A stretch of DNA of 60,381 nucleotides from Gemmataceae bacterium (GTDB lineage Bacteria; Planctomycetota; Planctomycetia; Gemmatales; Gemmataceae): contig SIAQ01000017.1 in NCBI GenBank assembly GCA_009697105.1, positions 1 through 60,381 of the forward strand, in the 5' to 3' direction. Made by a program: the position numbers and the translations under genes. Position 1 is the stretch's first letter. Every line of letters begins with the position of its first letter. Positions 6,928 through 16,861 of this stretch are shown here, piece by piece. The notes beneath the pieces were generated by a model. That model saw only the letters and a list, made by a program, of their open reading frames with translations. It made no database searches and was not told where the DNA came from.

Positions 6928-8208
6928 ATGCCGATCATCGACCGACTGACGCGCGACCTCTTTGGTGAAATTTGCCGAATTACCCTCATCGACCCGCATT
7001 CGCATATCAACCCACATGCGGCGGCCTCCAAGTCGCTCGACGACATACTTGGCTACCACTATTACACCGAGCTTGCCCACTCCGCCGGCATGAATCAATT
7101 GGCACTGAGCAAGGACGTGCCAGCGCGGGAACGTGATCGTGCGATCTTGGAGCATTTGCCTCGCATCGACAATACGGTTCAGTGCAGCTGGTTTGTCGAA
7201 ATCGCGCAAGCGTTTCTCGGCTTCCAGGGCGACCGCGTCGGACCGGAACACTGTGATGCGCTGTGCGACGCCGCCGATCGGCTGATGGCTCAGCCCGATT
7301 GGGAACAGCAGGTGTTGAAAAAAACGGACGTCGAAAAGATATTCCTGACGAACGACTTCGACGATCCGCTCGAAGGATTTGACACGCAGCTCTACGTGCC
7401 ATGTTTGCGCACCGACGATCTAGTCTTTAACCTGGCGAAACCGGAAGTGCGCGAGCGACTCTACAAGGCCACTGGCATCCACGCCAGCAATACCGAGCAA
7501 CTGCGCGAAGCGATTGCGAAGCTCTTCGAGCGTTTCGTTTGTCGTAATGCGAAAGCGTGCGCGATTTCGCTGCCGCCCGATTTCGCGCCGATGCCCGTCG
7601 CGCCGCTCGATTTGACGAATGCAATGAGCGAATTGAACGGCGGCAGCACCGACGCCAACGTTCGCCGCACCTGCGCCAACGGCGTATTCTGGATGCTCGC
7701 CGAGCTGTGCCGTGAGTTCAAGCTGCCGTTCGATTTGATGATCGGCGTCAATCGGCGCGTTTATCAATCGGGTGTTTTCCAGGGCCAAGATTTGTTCGAC
7801 CAGCGTACATCGTTGATTCAGTATGCTGAGTTATTCAACGCGTTTCCCGAGGTCACGTTCCCGATCTCGGTATTGACAAGCGTGCAGAACCAGGAGCTTG
7901 TCAGCTATTCTTGGATATTTCCAAACGTCGTCACGAACGGGCACTGGTGGTACTCGAACATCCCCTCGTACATTGAGCCCGACACTCGGGCACGTTTGCA
8001 GGCCGTGCCCAAGACAAAGCAGATCGGTTATTATTCCGACGCATACAAGCTGGAATTCATCCTGCCGAAATACAACATGTACCGGCGAATATTGGCCAAG
8101 ATACTCGCGGACGATTTTGTGCGTCCGGGCATTTACAGCGAGACGCAGGCGCTCACGCTTGCGCGACAACTGTTGCGCGAGAATGCGCAGCGTATCTTTG
8201 GGGCATGA
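6928..8208 (+). CDS. glucuronate isomerase-like amidohydrolase family protein
   Basis: A 426-aa protein of the UxaC branch of the amidohydrolase superfamily. DPHSHIN near residue 22 gives the metal-binding HxH. FFDQRTS-like and WWYSNIPSYIE segments in the C-terminal half, and the final RQLLRENAQRIF, match the way UxaC-like proteins end. The family interconverts uronic acids such as glucuronate and fructuronate; the real substrate is unknown. The ATG at 6928 is chosen over a TTG five codons earlier because AGGTG precedes it. A strong hairpin terminator follows the gene. It stands alone, without other uronate genes nearby. Confidence 0.75.
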   Translation: MPIIDRLTRDLFGEICRITLIDPHSHINPHAAASKSLDDILGYHYYTELAHSAGMNQLALSKDVPARERDRAILEHLPRIDNTVQCSWFVEIAQAFLGFQGDRVGPEHCDALCDAADRLMAQPDWEQQVLKKTDVEKIFLTNDFDDPLEGFDTQLYVPCLRTDDLVFNLAKPEVRERLYKATGIHASNTEQLREAIAKLFERFVCRNAKACAISLPPDFAPMPVAPLDLTNAMSELNGGSTDANVRRTCANGVFWMLAELCREFKLPFDLMIGVNRRVYQSGVFQGQDLFDQRTSLIQYAELFNAFPEVTFPISVLTSVQNQELVSYSWIFPNVVTNGHWWYSNIPSYIEPDTRARLQAVPKTKQIGYYSDAYKLEFILPKYNMYRRILAKILADDFVRPGIYSETQALTLARQLLRENAQRIFGA

Positions 8209-8253
8209 ATCGTATGGGTTGTTAACGTTTAGCGCTCGCGTAAAAAAAGTGAG

Positions 8254-8332
8254 CAAGCCCGCAGGCGACGAAGGAGCCTGCGTGGGTTAGACCCCGCAGG
8301 CTCCTTCGTCGCCTGCGGGCTTGTTTTTGTTT
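8254..8332 (+). terminator. 29-bp perfect inverted repeat with T-rich tail
   Basis: Arms 8254-8282 and 8295-8323 are exact complements. TTTTTGTTTT follows the right arm, so it would end transcription of the isomerase gene and separate it from purN. The arms begin CAAGCCCGCAGG, the same family as the repeat at 40355-40440. Confidence 0.85.
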
Positions 8333-8350
8333 TATTCCTGGAATTCACTC

Positions 8351-8974
8351 ATGCCCCAACCCATTCGCATCGCCGTTCTGCTGAGCAAATCCGGTACGAG
8401 TTTACAGAATCTCATCGACCGCATCGCGAATGGCCGGCTTAACGCGCAGATCGTCGCCGTCATCTCGAACAACACCGAGGCGTATGGTCTGAAACGAGCC
8501 CGCCTCGCGAATATCCCAGCCCTTGCCGTCCTACGCAAGGAATGGCCGTCGGTGTCGGAGTTCAGCACGCGTATCTTCGATCATTGCCGATCGGCGAAGG
8601 CGGAGCTGGTCTGCTTGGCGGGATTTTTGCAACTCATCGAGGTGCCAAGCGATTTTCAGGGCCGCACCATGAATATCCACCCTGCCCTGATTCCTTCGTT
8701 CTGTGGCAAGGGATTCTATGGCCATCACGTGCACGAGACGGCGATTGCGATGGGTGTGAAGGTCAGCGGCTGCACGGTGCATTTCGTAGACAACGAGTAC
8801 GATCACGGCCCGATCATAATGCAACGCACAGTCGAGGTGCGCGACGACGATACGGCGGATACCCTGGCAAGCCGCGTCTTCGAGGCGGAATGCGAGGCCT
8901 ATCCGGAGGCGATTCGATTGTTTGCGCAAGGAAAGTTGAAGATTGTCGGCCGGCGGGTGCGCGTTTCGATTTAG
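8351..8974 (+). CDS. purN: phosphoribosylglycinamide formyltransferase
   Basis: A 207-aa enzyme of purine synthesis that moves a formyl group from 10-formyltetrahydrofolate to GAR. RIAVLLSKSGTSLQNLID at the N-terminus is the phosphate-binding strand and loop. NIHPALIPSF contains the catalytic Asn-His pair. HFVDNEYDHGPIIMQ supplies the conserved Asp. The length fits bacterial PurN. The ATG at 8351 follows the palindromic terminator and lacks a strong ribosome-binding site; an in-frame start ten codons earlier lies in the terminator tail and is unlikely. Confidence 0.93.
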   Translation: MPQPIRIAVLLSKSGTSLQNLIDRIANGRLNAQIVAVISNNTEAYGLKRARLANIPALAVLRKEWPSVSEFSTRIFDHCRSAKAELVCLAGFLQLIEVPSDFQGRTMNIHPALIPSFCGKGFYGHHVHETAIAMGVKVSGCTVHFVDNEYDHGPIIMQRTVEVRDDDTADTLASRVFEAECEAYPEAIRLFAQGKLKIVGRRVRVSI

Positions 8975-9025
8975 GTTTTCACTCGGATAATACCACTCGA
9001 ACGCGAAACGGCAACCGGACGGCCG

Positions 9026-9574
9026 TCACCGCTTCGCCGCCTGTGCGACCAAATCACCCAGAATATGCTCGTCGATGACGCCGCCCACGCGAATGGAACG
9101 GATGACACCATCAGCATCGATGATGGCGACCGTGGGCAGGCCACGGACCTTCCACTGCGATCTAAGATGTTCGAATTGGCCGGTTGTTTGCATGGCACGC
9201 CAGGCAATGCCGTACCGCGCCATGGCTTTGCGTGCGCAGTCGAGATCGTCGTCGTAATTGACGCCGATCATGGCGAACGGTTTGCCGCGATACTTTTCGG
9301 CGATGAGTCGCTCGTGAGGCACGAGCTTCAGACACGGCCCGCACCAACTCGCCCAAAAGGAGACCATTACGACCTTGCCGCGATAGTCACTGAGTTTGAA
9401 CTTGGCGCCATCGAAATCAACACCCGTCAGATCCGGCGCCAACGTATTGACGACAGGCCCAACCGCGGCAGCCGGCTCAAGGACGCTTCGCTTAAACAAA
9501 TTGAAGCGTGCGCAGCCGTTGCCCGTGATCAAGCATGCCAACAATATCATCGCCAGACCAATGGCGGGCCGCAT
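9026..9574 (-). CDS. thioredoxin-like lipoprotein (TlpA family)
   Basis: A 182-aa exported protein. The signal sequence ends in the lipobox-like LITGNGC, so a lipid-anchored form facing the periplasm is likely. The thioredoxin fold starts near residue 45, with VVMVSFWASWCGPCLKLVPH carrying the redox pair CGPC, and GLPTVAIIDADG supplying the cis-Pro. TlpA/ResA proteins reduce disulfides in exported substrates such as cytochromes. It faces the purN gene convergently, and the next gene upstream is the kinase-tubulin fusion, separated by a large palindrome. Confidence 0.88.
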   Translation of the reverse strand: MRPAIGLAMILLACLITGNGCARFNLFKRSVLEPAAAVGPVVNTLAPDLTGVDFDGAKFKLSDYRGKVVMVSFWASWCGPCLKLVPHERLIAEKYRGKPFAMIGVNYDDDLDCARKAMARYGIAWRAMQTTGQFEHLRSQWKVRGLPTVAIIDADGVIRSIRVGGVIDEHILGDLVAQAAKR

Positions 9575-9736
9575 CGGCGAGCCTCCGTACTTGGAATGTT
9601 CGGCCGGCGTATAGCGTGATTGGGGCGGCTTGTCTACGCGGATCTGTCCGATGTCAAGATGGGAACACGATATGGTTTGCGATGTTCCGAATGTAACTCT
9701 CGATTGCCCGTATCAGAAAAGTCCTGCAGCATGGGA

Positions 9737-9838
9737 GACGCCGCCGACAAAAGTACGAGCCGGAAGCGTAAGCGACGGATTTCTCCAGTCCGTCACTTAC
9801 GCTTCCGGCTCGTAAAGCGACTTTTGTCGGTGGCGTCA
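9737..9838. repeat. nested inverted repeat, about 43-bp arms
   Basis: GACGCC and CCGACAAAAGT on the left and their complements on the right flank an inner pair that starts TACGAGCCGGAAGCGTAAG. One arm carries a few extra bases. The inner family recurs at 51728-51788. There is no T-run on either side. Confidence 0.85.
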
Positions 9839-9871
9839 TGGGAAGATTTGGTACAAGAGCCGAAATGCAGC

Positions 9872-12800
9872 TCAGGGTTCAAGAGGCAGCCAGTCGGTCA
9901 CGTCGAAACGCGCGTGCGGCGAGGTGATCGGCGACGCAGCGGCTCCTTCGTACGCCGCGCGGCAGGTTTTCAGAACCTGCTCGAGCTCATCCCATCCGAG
10001 ATCGCCCTGTTCATTCAGGAACATCAAGTCGGATTGCCCTGGAACGCGAACGAGTTTCAAATCGGGAAACAGCTCGGTGATCGCGTCGCTCAAGGCCTTG
10101 CCGGCAGTGCTGGCTGGGATTAGCAGGAACTGGTGGTGCTTCTTGCCGTGCTTGTGGCGCCAGGGCGATTCGCTGCGGACGAGGTAGGCCTGCGTTTGTT
10201 CGCAGAGGGTTCCTGCAGTGGTGTCGGACAGCGCGGATTCGCCGGCCTCGACTTCGGTTTTGATGATCTGGGCAACATCCATGATAGGCAAATGTTGGCT
10301 GAGGAACTGCGTCGCGCATTCGAGGATGGGCAGTGCCATCTGGCGTGTGAGATCGCCGTTCATGCAGGCGCCATGAAGGCCGCCCTGAGGTTCGAGAACT
10401 TTTTCTTGAAGTTCACGGTCAAGATGCTGCCAATGGGCCGACGTCAATTCGTGGAGAAAATGGATCGCCGCGGTTTCGAGATCGTCGCTGCCGCCGGGGA
10501 GGACGACTCGCGCCGTCGCCGATTCGCGAATCGACTCCCAATACGACTCACCGATAGGCAGGGGTGATCGCCCCAGCGTGCGATCGCCGGCGCCCGACCG
10601 AGTGCCAACGAGATCTTCATCGCTGGCGGCGCGATCCAGGTTCTCCTGAAGATGACGCAATCGCTGCCTGCAGAAGCCCAGATCACGCTCCCGATCGGCA
10701 AGGCGGCCGGCAATCTGGCTGAAACACTGTTTGGTTGCGCCGTTCAATTCCTCGGCAAGCCGAAGGTGCGCGAATTGTCTGAGCTTGTCCAGAAAGTTGC
10801 GTATGAGGCGAGTCTTGGAACGCCCACCGAACAAACGGAACCCGGCGGTCCCGGTTGTGCATTCGAGCATCGCCTGTTCGACCTGTGTCCAGGCCAGGGC
10901 GGTCTTTTGCGCCTGCTGGTTAACGATCGGCGTCTGAGCTTCGCTGGCGTTGGCGAAATGAGCGTGCAACGTCCCCATCGCGACTTCGGCTCCGGCGACG
11001 CGCGGACCGACCAACGCCATCAATCCGTATACGTCTTTGGTAATCTGGGCATCCCATTTCTCGGCGTTTTTCTGCACCGAAGTCGCCAGTCCACGAGCGA
11101 GCTTGGTCTTGCGCCATTCGCCGAATTCCTGGTCGTCCGATCCGATGCCCATCCAATCGCGGATTCGACGGATGACCTGTTTGCACCAGTTCGCGGGATC
11201 GTCCTGTGCGGAAGAATGGGTGAGCTGATCCTCCATTTTCGCCAACATACTGCACAGTGCTTCGCTGGGCGCGACGCTCACTTCGCCCGGCGCACTGGCC
11301 TGGGCTCCGCCATCGATCGCCTGGCCAAGCGCAGCCGGACTCAGCTGCGGATGCGTCATGTAACAACGGGTCACCTCGTGGATGCCGTCTTGAATTTCCT
11401 GCGACGCTACCAAGTCCCCAGTGGCGACCCATTGCTCGATCAAGCGTTTGCATGCATGTCGAGCGGCAACGTTCAGCATCAGGCCACGCGGGAACCAGAC
11501 CGCATACGTACCGAAACTGCGCAACGGCACCGCCAACTGGCCCATCGCCGGACCCGAATCGCCCGTATCATCTTCCTTGCGATGATGCTCCAGCCGCAGC
11601 CCCAACGGCGTCGTCAACTCGTGGAAGAGATAACTCCCCAAATGGCTGATCGTTTGCTCAAACGAATCTGGCGTGCGATGCTCAAGAGGCAATAAATAGA
11701 CAGAGTGATACGGCGTTCCCCGGTCCACAATTCGCTGACCTTCTTGGCCGTATTCGGCGGAAAACGTAATCGACAGGTCGCTGAAATGGTTCAATTCCGT
11801 TAACGTGGCGTACACATTCGCCAATTCCGCTATCGGCGTCGCTGGATCTTGGGCCGCACCACACATGAGCATCGCAGTTACTTTGGCATCGGGATGGCGT
11901 TGCGTGGCGAGCAACCGGCGCACAACATAACCGAGGTCCGCCAGCATGCCGCTGCAACCCCCACCAGCAGCCGAAAGAATGTAAACACGCGGCGTATTGT
12001 TCACCAAGGCGAGGCCGGTGTTTTCGACCGATTTGTAGATCGTGTCGGGATGCGCGATTTCCTGAAGCTCACGCCGAATGCGTGCCATGAGTCGTTGCGA
12101 GTTGTCCGTGAATGCCAACCGGCCCAGGGCACGCGAACCCTGTGCCTGCAAGGATCGCGGCATGGCGTAGAGCTTTTCACGCGGCAGCCATTCCGCAAGT
12201 TGGTCCAGGCTGCGCCGACGGTAGTTCACCACCGGTTGCAACGGCATCGGGTGATATTCAGCCCGCGACAAGGCGACCTGAGGCGCCCCGGTGCAGGCTA
12301 TGGCCCCGGCCTCCGGATCAACGTCAAGATAGAGGAACCGCAAAATCGGCACCTTCGTCAGGTCGCCGAACCGGTCAATGAAGCGACAGCGCAGCTCCGC
12401 CAACGCCTTCCGGCCAAATGTGCCGACGCCGATGATCAACGTTGGACGAAGCGAGCCGCTTTCACGCTGGGCGATGGTGACGCCGAGATCGGAGACCTCT
12501 ATTTCCGGTTTGTCGTCGTCATCATCGGGCGACTGGGCAACGGCGATTCCGAGAACGCTTCTCGCAAGTGCTGCCTCAGCTGCCGATTGCTCGAAACCGG
12601 GCAGGAAAATGTCTTCCATGGTTTCCGAGAGCGATTTCGATTTTTGTCCCGCCACCGTCGCACCGAGCTTTTGCGGACGGATATCCAAGAGGCGCAACGA
12701 CGAACGCGCCTTGTGCAGAGCCGCCACGAAGCCCATGCAAGTCGGAAAGCGTTTGCCCGGCTCTTTCGCCAATGCCTTACCAACCACGGAACGCTCGACT

Positions 12801-13525
12801 TCGGGCAGCGAACGCAGGTCCGGGTCGGCCTGCATGTGCATCTGCGCCATTTGCCGAATATTTTTCGCAACGTACGGGCGCTGGCCAGTCAGCAGTTCCT
12901 GATAAACGATCGCGAGACTGTATTGATCGCTCTGTGGCGAAATCTTCCCCGAATAGGTTTCGGGCGGCGCGTAAAGCGGAGTAACACCGCCCAGTGCGCC
13001 GGAATTCGACGTCTTATCGAAGCTCTTTACCAGCCCAAAGTCGGCAACCTTCACGCGATCGGCGATCAGAAAGAGATTGCGCGGTTTGACATCGAGATGC
13101 TGAAGTTGATGCTTCTCGTACATGTAATCGAGCGCCTCGGCGGCGTCGCGCATGTAGCGCATCAGGTCGTTGCCTGGGATGCCGATGAGTCCCGCAGTTT
13201 GGCATTCTTGAAAGCGATCATGGAGCGTGCGGTCGGCGAGTTCCATGACGATCATCAGTTCGCCGTTGATGAATTCCATGCGTTCGACGGAACAGACGAA
13301 GGGATGACGGACTTCTTTGATGCGTTGGAGTGCATTCCACTCCTGCTCGGCGCGGACGCTGTCCATGTCAACCGAATTGATGTTGCCGTAGACGAACTTA
13401 ATCGCCTTGTACAGGCCTCCAGGCGCTTCGCACTTCCAGACTTCGCCGAAGCCGCCGCTGCCCAAAGGTTCTATGAGGCGGTAACCCGGTACGGGTTCCG
13501 TATTCGCCTCACGCATCCAGCTCAT
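9872..13525 (-). CDS. serine/threonine kinase fused to a tubulin-like domain
   Basis: A 1217-aa fusion. Residues 15-275 are a protein kinase: glycine loop GSGGFGEVW at 22-30, Lys43 in AIKF, catalytic loop HLDVKPRN at 143-150 (HLD in place of HRD), DFG at 162-164 and APPE near 186. A linker with an acidic run DDDDD (about 334-338) follows. From about 355 on the protein resembles the tubulin-like family (Tubulin_2): GVGTFGRKAL at 366-375, and GGGCSG at 521-526 in the place of the tubulin GGGTG(T/S)G nucleotide loop. The remaining 650 residues are helical. The fusion suggests a filament or switch controlled by phosphorylation. The ATG lacks an obvious ribosome-binding site. Confidence 0.82.
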   Translation of the reverse strand: MSWMREANTEPVPGYRLIEPLGSGGFGEVWKCEAPGGLYKAIKFVYGNINSVDMDSVRAEQEWNALQRIKEVRHPFVCSVERMEFINGELMIVMELADRTLHDRFQECQTAGLIGIPGNDLMRYMRDAAEALDYMYEKHQLQHLDVKPRNLFLIADRVKVADFGLVKSFDKTSNSGALGGVTPLYAPPETYSGKISPQSDQYSLAIVYQELLTGQRPYVAKNIRQMAQMHMQADPDLRSLPEVERSVVGKALAKEPGKRFPTCMGFVAALHKARSSLRLLDIRPQKLGATVAGQKSKSLSETMEDIFLPGFEQSAAEAALARSVLGIAVAQSPDDDDDKPEIEVSDLGVTIAQRESGSLRPTLIIGVGTFGRKALAELRCRFIDRFGDLTKVPILRFLYLDVDPEAGAIACTGAPQVALSRAEYHPMPLQPVVNYRRRSLDQLAEWLPREKLYAMPRSLQAQGSRALGRLAFTDNSQRLMARIRRELQEIAHPDTIYKSVENTGLALVNNTPRVYILSAAGGGCSGMLADLGYVVRRLLATQRHPDAKVTAMLMCGAAQDPATPIAELANVYATLTELNHFSDLSITFSAEYGQEGQRIVDRGTPYHSVYLLPLEHRTPDSFEQTISHLGSYLFHELTTPLGLRLEHHRKEDDTGDSGPAMGQLAVPLRSFGTYAVWFPRGLMLNVAARHACKRLIEQWVATGDLVASQEIQDGIHEVTRCYMTHPQLSPAALGQAIDGGAQASAPGEVSVAPSEALCSMLAKMEDQLTHSSAQDDPANWCKQVIRRIRDWMGIGSDDQEFGEWRKTKLARGLATSVQKNAEKWDAQITKDVYGLMALVGPRVAGAEVAMGTLHAHFANASEAQTPIVNQQAQKTALAWTQVEQAMLECTTGTAGFRLFGGRSKTRLIRNFLDKLRQFAHLRLAEELNGATKQCFSQIAGRLADRERDLGFCRQRLRHLQENLDRAASDEDLVGTRSGAGDRTLGRSPLPIGESYWESIRESATARVVLPGGSDDLETAAIHFLHELTSAHWQHLDRELQEKVLEPQGGLHGACMNGDLTRQMALPILECATQFLSQHLPIMDVAQIIKTEVEAGESALSDTTAGTLCEQTQAYLVRSESPWRHKHGKKHHQFLLIPASTAGKALSDAITELFPDLKLVRVPGQSDLMFLNEQGDLGWDELEQVLKTCRAAYEGAAASPITSPHARFDVTDWLPLEP

Positions 13526-13710
13526 GTCGCACCCAAATTAAAGAGTTGGCCGACACAAGTCGCGCCGGCGTACATGGCGCGATACCTGAACGTTCATACG
13601 TAACGATGGCGGCCTGTCGCAAGCCTACGTCGCAAGTTGGCGTTTGTCCAATCCGACCGGACCGGAACGAGAAATATGACGTGATGGGAACAAAAGGGCA
13701 GGCAAGATAT

Positions 13711-13794
13711 CCCGATTCGAGTCTCCCGCTTGCGGCTTAACGCTCGGATAATCCCGCCTGGGCGCTACGCCGCAAGCGGAAGACTCGAATCGGG
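13711..13794. repeat. compound inverted repeat
   Basis: The outer arms CCCGATTCGAGTCT (13711-13724) and their complement (13781-13794) enclose a second, less perfect pair carrying CCGCTTGCGGCTTA, the family also seen at 19921, 22164 and 30431. Confidence 0.85.
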
Positions 13795-13813
13795 AAGTAA
13801 TTCTTCAAACATC

Positions 13814-16800
13814 TTACTCGCCGCGATCGTCGAATTTCTTTCGCATCTCTTCACCTTCCTTGGTGAGATCATAACCAACCACCTCGCGGACGCTCATGAC
13901 CAACTGCCGACGATACTCCTTGGCGTGGCGTTCCTGCAAACGGTCTAGCAGCAAGTCGCGCTGCTGGCTTTGCAAGAACGAACCGCGAAAGGCGTCTGCG
14001 AGGCTTCGACGGAAGGATTCTTTTTGAAAATGCGGCTTCGGATCGCCGGTCACCGCAGCGACGTAGTACACATCCTGCGCGATGTTTGGGATGACTTGTA
14101 CGAAGGTACGGGCGTCCTTGTCCTTCTTGGCAGCTTCATCGAACAGGTCTTTATTTAGCGCGTCAATGTCTTTGTTGCCAGTAACGAACGGCTTCTGCAG
14201 GTCAGGGAGCTGAGCGAGGTTGGCGATCAGGTCCTCGCGGATGCTGGCCAGCTGCTCCTTGGGCCATTTGGCCGACGTGTAATCGACTTCACCCGTCGCC
14301 AACATTTCTGGGTTCATGACACTGATGTCGGTCAGTTCGATCACCGCCGACTTGCGCTCCGCTTCGTCGGTGCGCTTTTTCCTCTCGTTCTCCGAGAGCT
14401 TGTCATTCGGGTTTGGCAGAAAGAGCGCTTTGATCTCGGCAGACAATTCCGGGAGCAACTCCTTCACCTGAGTAATCTTATCGCGTGAGGCCAGTTTTCT
14501 GGCAATATCTCGAATCTTCGGTATCGCCGCGTTCGCCTTCGCCTTGTCCATGCGATAACCAAGGTCGACCCGGTCCTTGATAGTCTGGAGGTCGATTAAC
14601 ATTTGCGTTGCGCTTGCGATTTTATCGCGAAGTTCCTCAGCCTTGAAGCTATCCTTTTGGTTCTGAAGGTCGGCTTCCCAACGTTTTTTATCCTTGGTGG
14701 ATTTCGCAATCTCGTTGTCAATTTCGGAATATTTGGAAAGCCCAATCGACGACAACTCCGCCGTTCGCCAATAGAGAACCTGATCGGGGGATTGGGCAAA
14801 GAGATCAAGCTCCGGAATCGGCTGGTTGGGATCGTGCCGATTCACATAATCCTCGAACATCCTCTTGGCTTCCATGTTCACCGTTCGCGACGTACGCGCA
14901 TCCATTCGCAAGCCGATGCGTTTGTTGCTCGCGGAAACCTTGGGCGGCCAGGCGACGACGACATCCTTGGTCGTGGCGGAATACTTGGCGGTGTCGAAAA
15001 ACATGCGATGAAATTCGCTGGCGTTAATCCGCTGTCCAGACGCCGCGTCGAGGCTCTCGAATTGATTGACGACCTCAGCATATCGGCCAAAGGTTTCCTT
15101 CAAGAAATCCAGATCTTTCGCATCCTTAATGGTGTGCCGATTGTAGTATTTGTATTTCGCATCCCCAGTAGGTCCGTGCGTCAGATTCATGGCTGGCACG
15201 AGGCGATTCAGTTCGCGACGGATCTTCTCAATGTCGCCTCGCGCGCCATCCAACACCTTGCGAACCTGAATCATGTTCGACTGCGCCCAGGATTCGGCGA
15301 GTTTCTTTGCTTCGTTATCTTTGACTTCGCGGGCGACTTCGGGAATCGGCATCAGGGGAAATCCGAAGGGCGAATCGTCGATGGCGTTACTTTGGCTAGC
15401 TTCGGTCAGGGCTTGGGCCAACAGCATGTACGGGGATTGAGCTACACTCAATGCCGCGAATTTCGCGTAGATCGGCGCACGCCGTTCGGCGTCAATGTCC
15501 GCCGCCGCATAGATCGCTGCCTCATTCTTATGCCGTCCCCAGTCGAAAAATCCAGCCAGGGCGCCGATCGTGTCCATGCCAGCAAACGTCAACGCGCCGC
15601 AGGACAGCACCAGGTTCGCCCCGGCCTCTGGATTCTGCGAAGCGTAATGGAAAACAACGGGTAGATTCGGAAGCACCGAACCATAAAGCGGCGAGCCGAC
15701 GTATTTGACGACCGCCGACGTGTGATCCGCCGCCAATTTGCGAACAGTCATTTTCTCGTTCGCTGCCAATTGAATCGCCGTCAACAAGGGCGATTGAAAC
15801 GGATTGACATGCGCCGGACTGAGAACGCTCAAATAGGTAACGGTCTTCGCCGCCCCCGCATACCCTGGCGACTTCGGGTCAGCGTAGACATACTCAAAGC
15901 GAATCTGTTGCGGCGGAACCAGTCCCCAATCCGGCGAATTCGGATCGACCGGCTTCGATTTGTTGCTCGCAAAAAACGAGTTCTTCTCGATCTCGTTCGG
16001 CTCATTCGTTTTGCTCAGGAACGCTTCCACGGGGACGGGGAGCATTGAAACATTAAACTCGGCGCGTTCCCTCTTGTATGCGTCATAAATCTGAGCCAGG
16101 GTCATCGGCGCGCGAATCTCGTCAGGAAGGTCAGGGAAATAAAACTTGGGCAAGTATTCCTTGCGATCCCCGCGTCCGAAGTACGAGAACGTCTGTCCCT
16201 CCGCCACGGCGAACTGAGCTACGCGAACGCGGAACTCCTGCCCAACGGCACGGAAGAATGCGGCATTGGTGATTTCTCGCGTACCGGCATCGTTCATTGC
16301 CAGGCGTTGGGCATCGGCGATTTCCTGATCGTTGATCGCGCGATAGAATTCCACCCGGTAGAGGTCCATCACATGGTCATCCTCAAGATGGATGCCAAGG
16401 CGATCGGCGACGGCCTGCCAAATCTTGAATTCGATCAGATCGTCGAATTTATCACCGATTTCAAAGTAGCGTAATTTGGCTTTTCTGGCGGCAAGGGATT
16501 CCCGATACGCAGTCAAACGGGGCAGTTCTTTCTTGCGCGCTTCCGCGTTCTTGGCGTTGTCGTCTTTCTGAAGCTTGAAAATCTCAGCCGACAGGCGACG
16601 AATGGCATGATCGGCGCTTACCTTCATAAACGTATTCGTCATTCGGCGAAGCTGCTTGAGGTCGGTGAGTTCTTGCTCACTGATCGACCGTCCACCAACG
16701 GTCGCGATGGACGTACCGGGGCGACTAATAATCATTTTGAGCAATCGATCGGAATCGACGCCGCCGGTACAGAAGACGAAGGTGAAGATGCAAATCAGCA

Positions 16801-16861
16801 GGATCGCCGCCATCCAAAAGCGTTGATTCTTTTGAAAGCTGCCGAGAAAATTGAACGCCAT
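13814..16861 (-). CDS. SurA/PpiD-like membrane-anchored chaperone-type protein
   Basis: A 1015-aa protein with one N-terminal membrane segment (WMAAILLICIFTFVFCTGG, about 16-34) and a large periplasmic part. ATVGGRSISEQELTDLKQLR, residues 53-72, is the usual opening of SurA_N/PpiD chaperone domains, and much of the rest is charged and helical with coiled-coil stretches. No typical parvulin active-site motif is visible, so isomerase activity is doubtful. It probably helps fold exported proteins. Its start lies about 400 bp from the divergently read topA, and a palindrome separates it from the kinase-tubulin gene downstream. Confidence 0.7.
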   Translation of the reverse strand: MAFNFLGSFQKNQRFWMAAILLICIFTFVFCTGGVDSDRLLKMIISRPGTSIATVGGRSISEQELTDLKQLRRMTNTFMKVSADHAIRRLSAEIFKLQKDDNAKNAEARKKELPRLTAYRESLAARKAKLRYFEIGDKFDDLIEFKIWQAVADRLGIHLEDDHVMDLYRVEFYRAINDQEIADAQRLAMNDAGTREITNAAFFRAVGQEFRVRVAQFAVAEGQTFSYFGRGDRKEYLPKFYFPDLPDEIRAPMTLAQIYDAYKRERAEFNVSMLPVPVEAFLSKTNEPNEIEKNSFFASNKSKPVDPNSPDWGLVPPQQIRFEYVYADPKSPGYAGAAKTVTYLSVLSPAHVNPFQSPLLTAIQLAANEKMTVRKLAADHTSAVVKYVGSPLYGSVLPNLPVVFHYASQNPEAGANLVLSCGALTFAGMDTIGALAGFFDWGRHKNEAAIYAAADIDAERRAPIYAKFAALSVAQSPYMLLAQALTEASQSNAIDDSPFGFPLMPIPEVAREVKDNEAKKLAESWAQSNMIQVRKVLDGARGDIEKIRRELNRLVPAMNLTHGPTGDAKYKYYNRHTIKDAKDLDFLKETFGRYAEVVNQFESLDAASGQRINASEFHRMFFDTAKYSATTKDVVVAWPPKVSASNKRIGLRMDARTSRTVNMEAKRMFEDYVNRHDPNQPIPELDLFAQSPDQVLYWRTAELSSIGLSKYSEIDNEIAKSTKDKKRWEADLQNQKDSFKAEELRDKIASATQMLIDLQTIKDRVDLGYRMDKAKANAAIPKIRDIARKLASRDKITQVKELLPELSAEIKALFLPNPNDKLSENERKKRTDEAERKSAVIELTDISVMNPEMLATGEVDYTSAKWPKEQLASIREDLIANLAQLPDLQKPFVTGNKDIDALNKDLFDEAAKKDKDARTFVQVIPNIAQDVYYVAAVTGDPKPHFQKESFRRSLADAFRGSFLQSQQRDLLLDRLQERHAKEYRRQLVMSVREVVGYDLTKEGEEMRKKFDDRGE

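Noticed and set aside
8254-8323. Palindromes as a CRISPR array
   Set aside because: Copies are isolated pairs in different gaps, not regularly spaced direct repeats with spacers.
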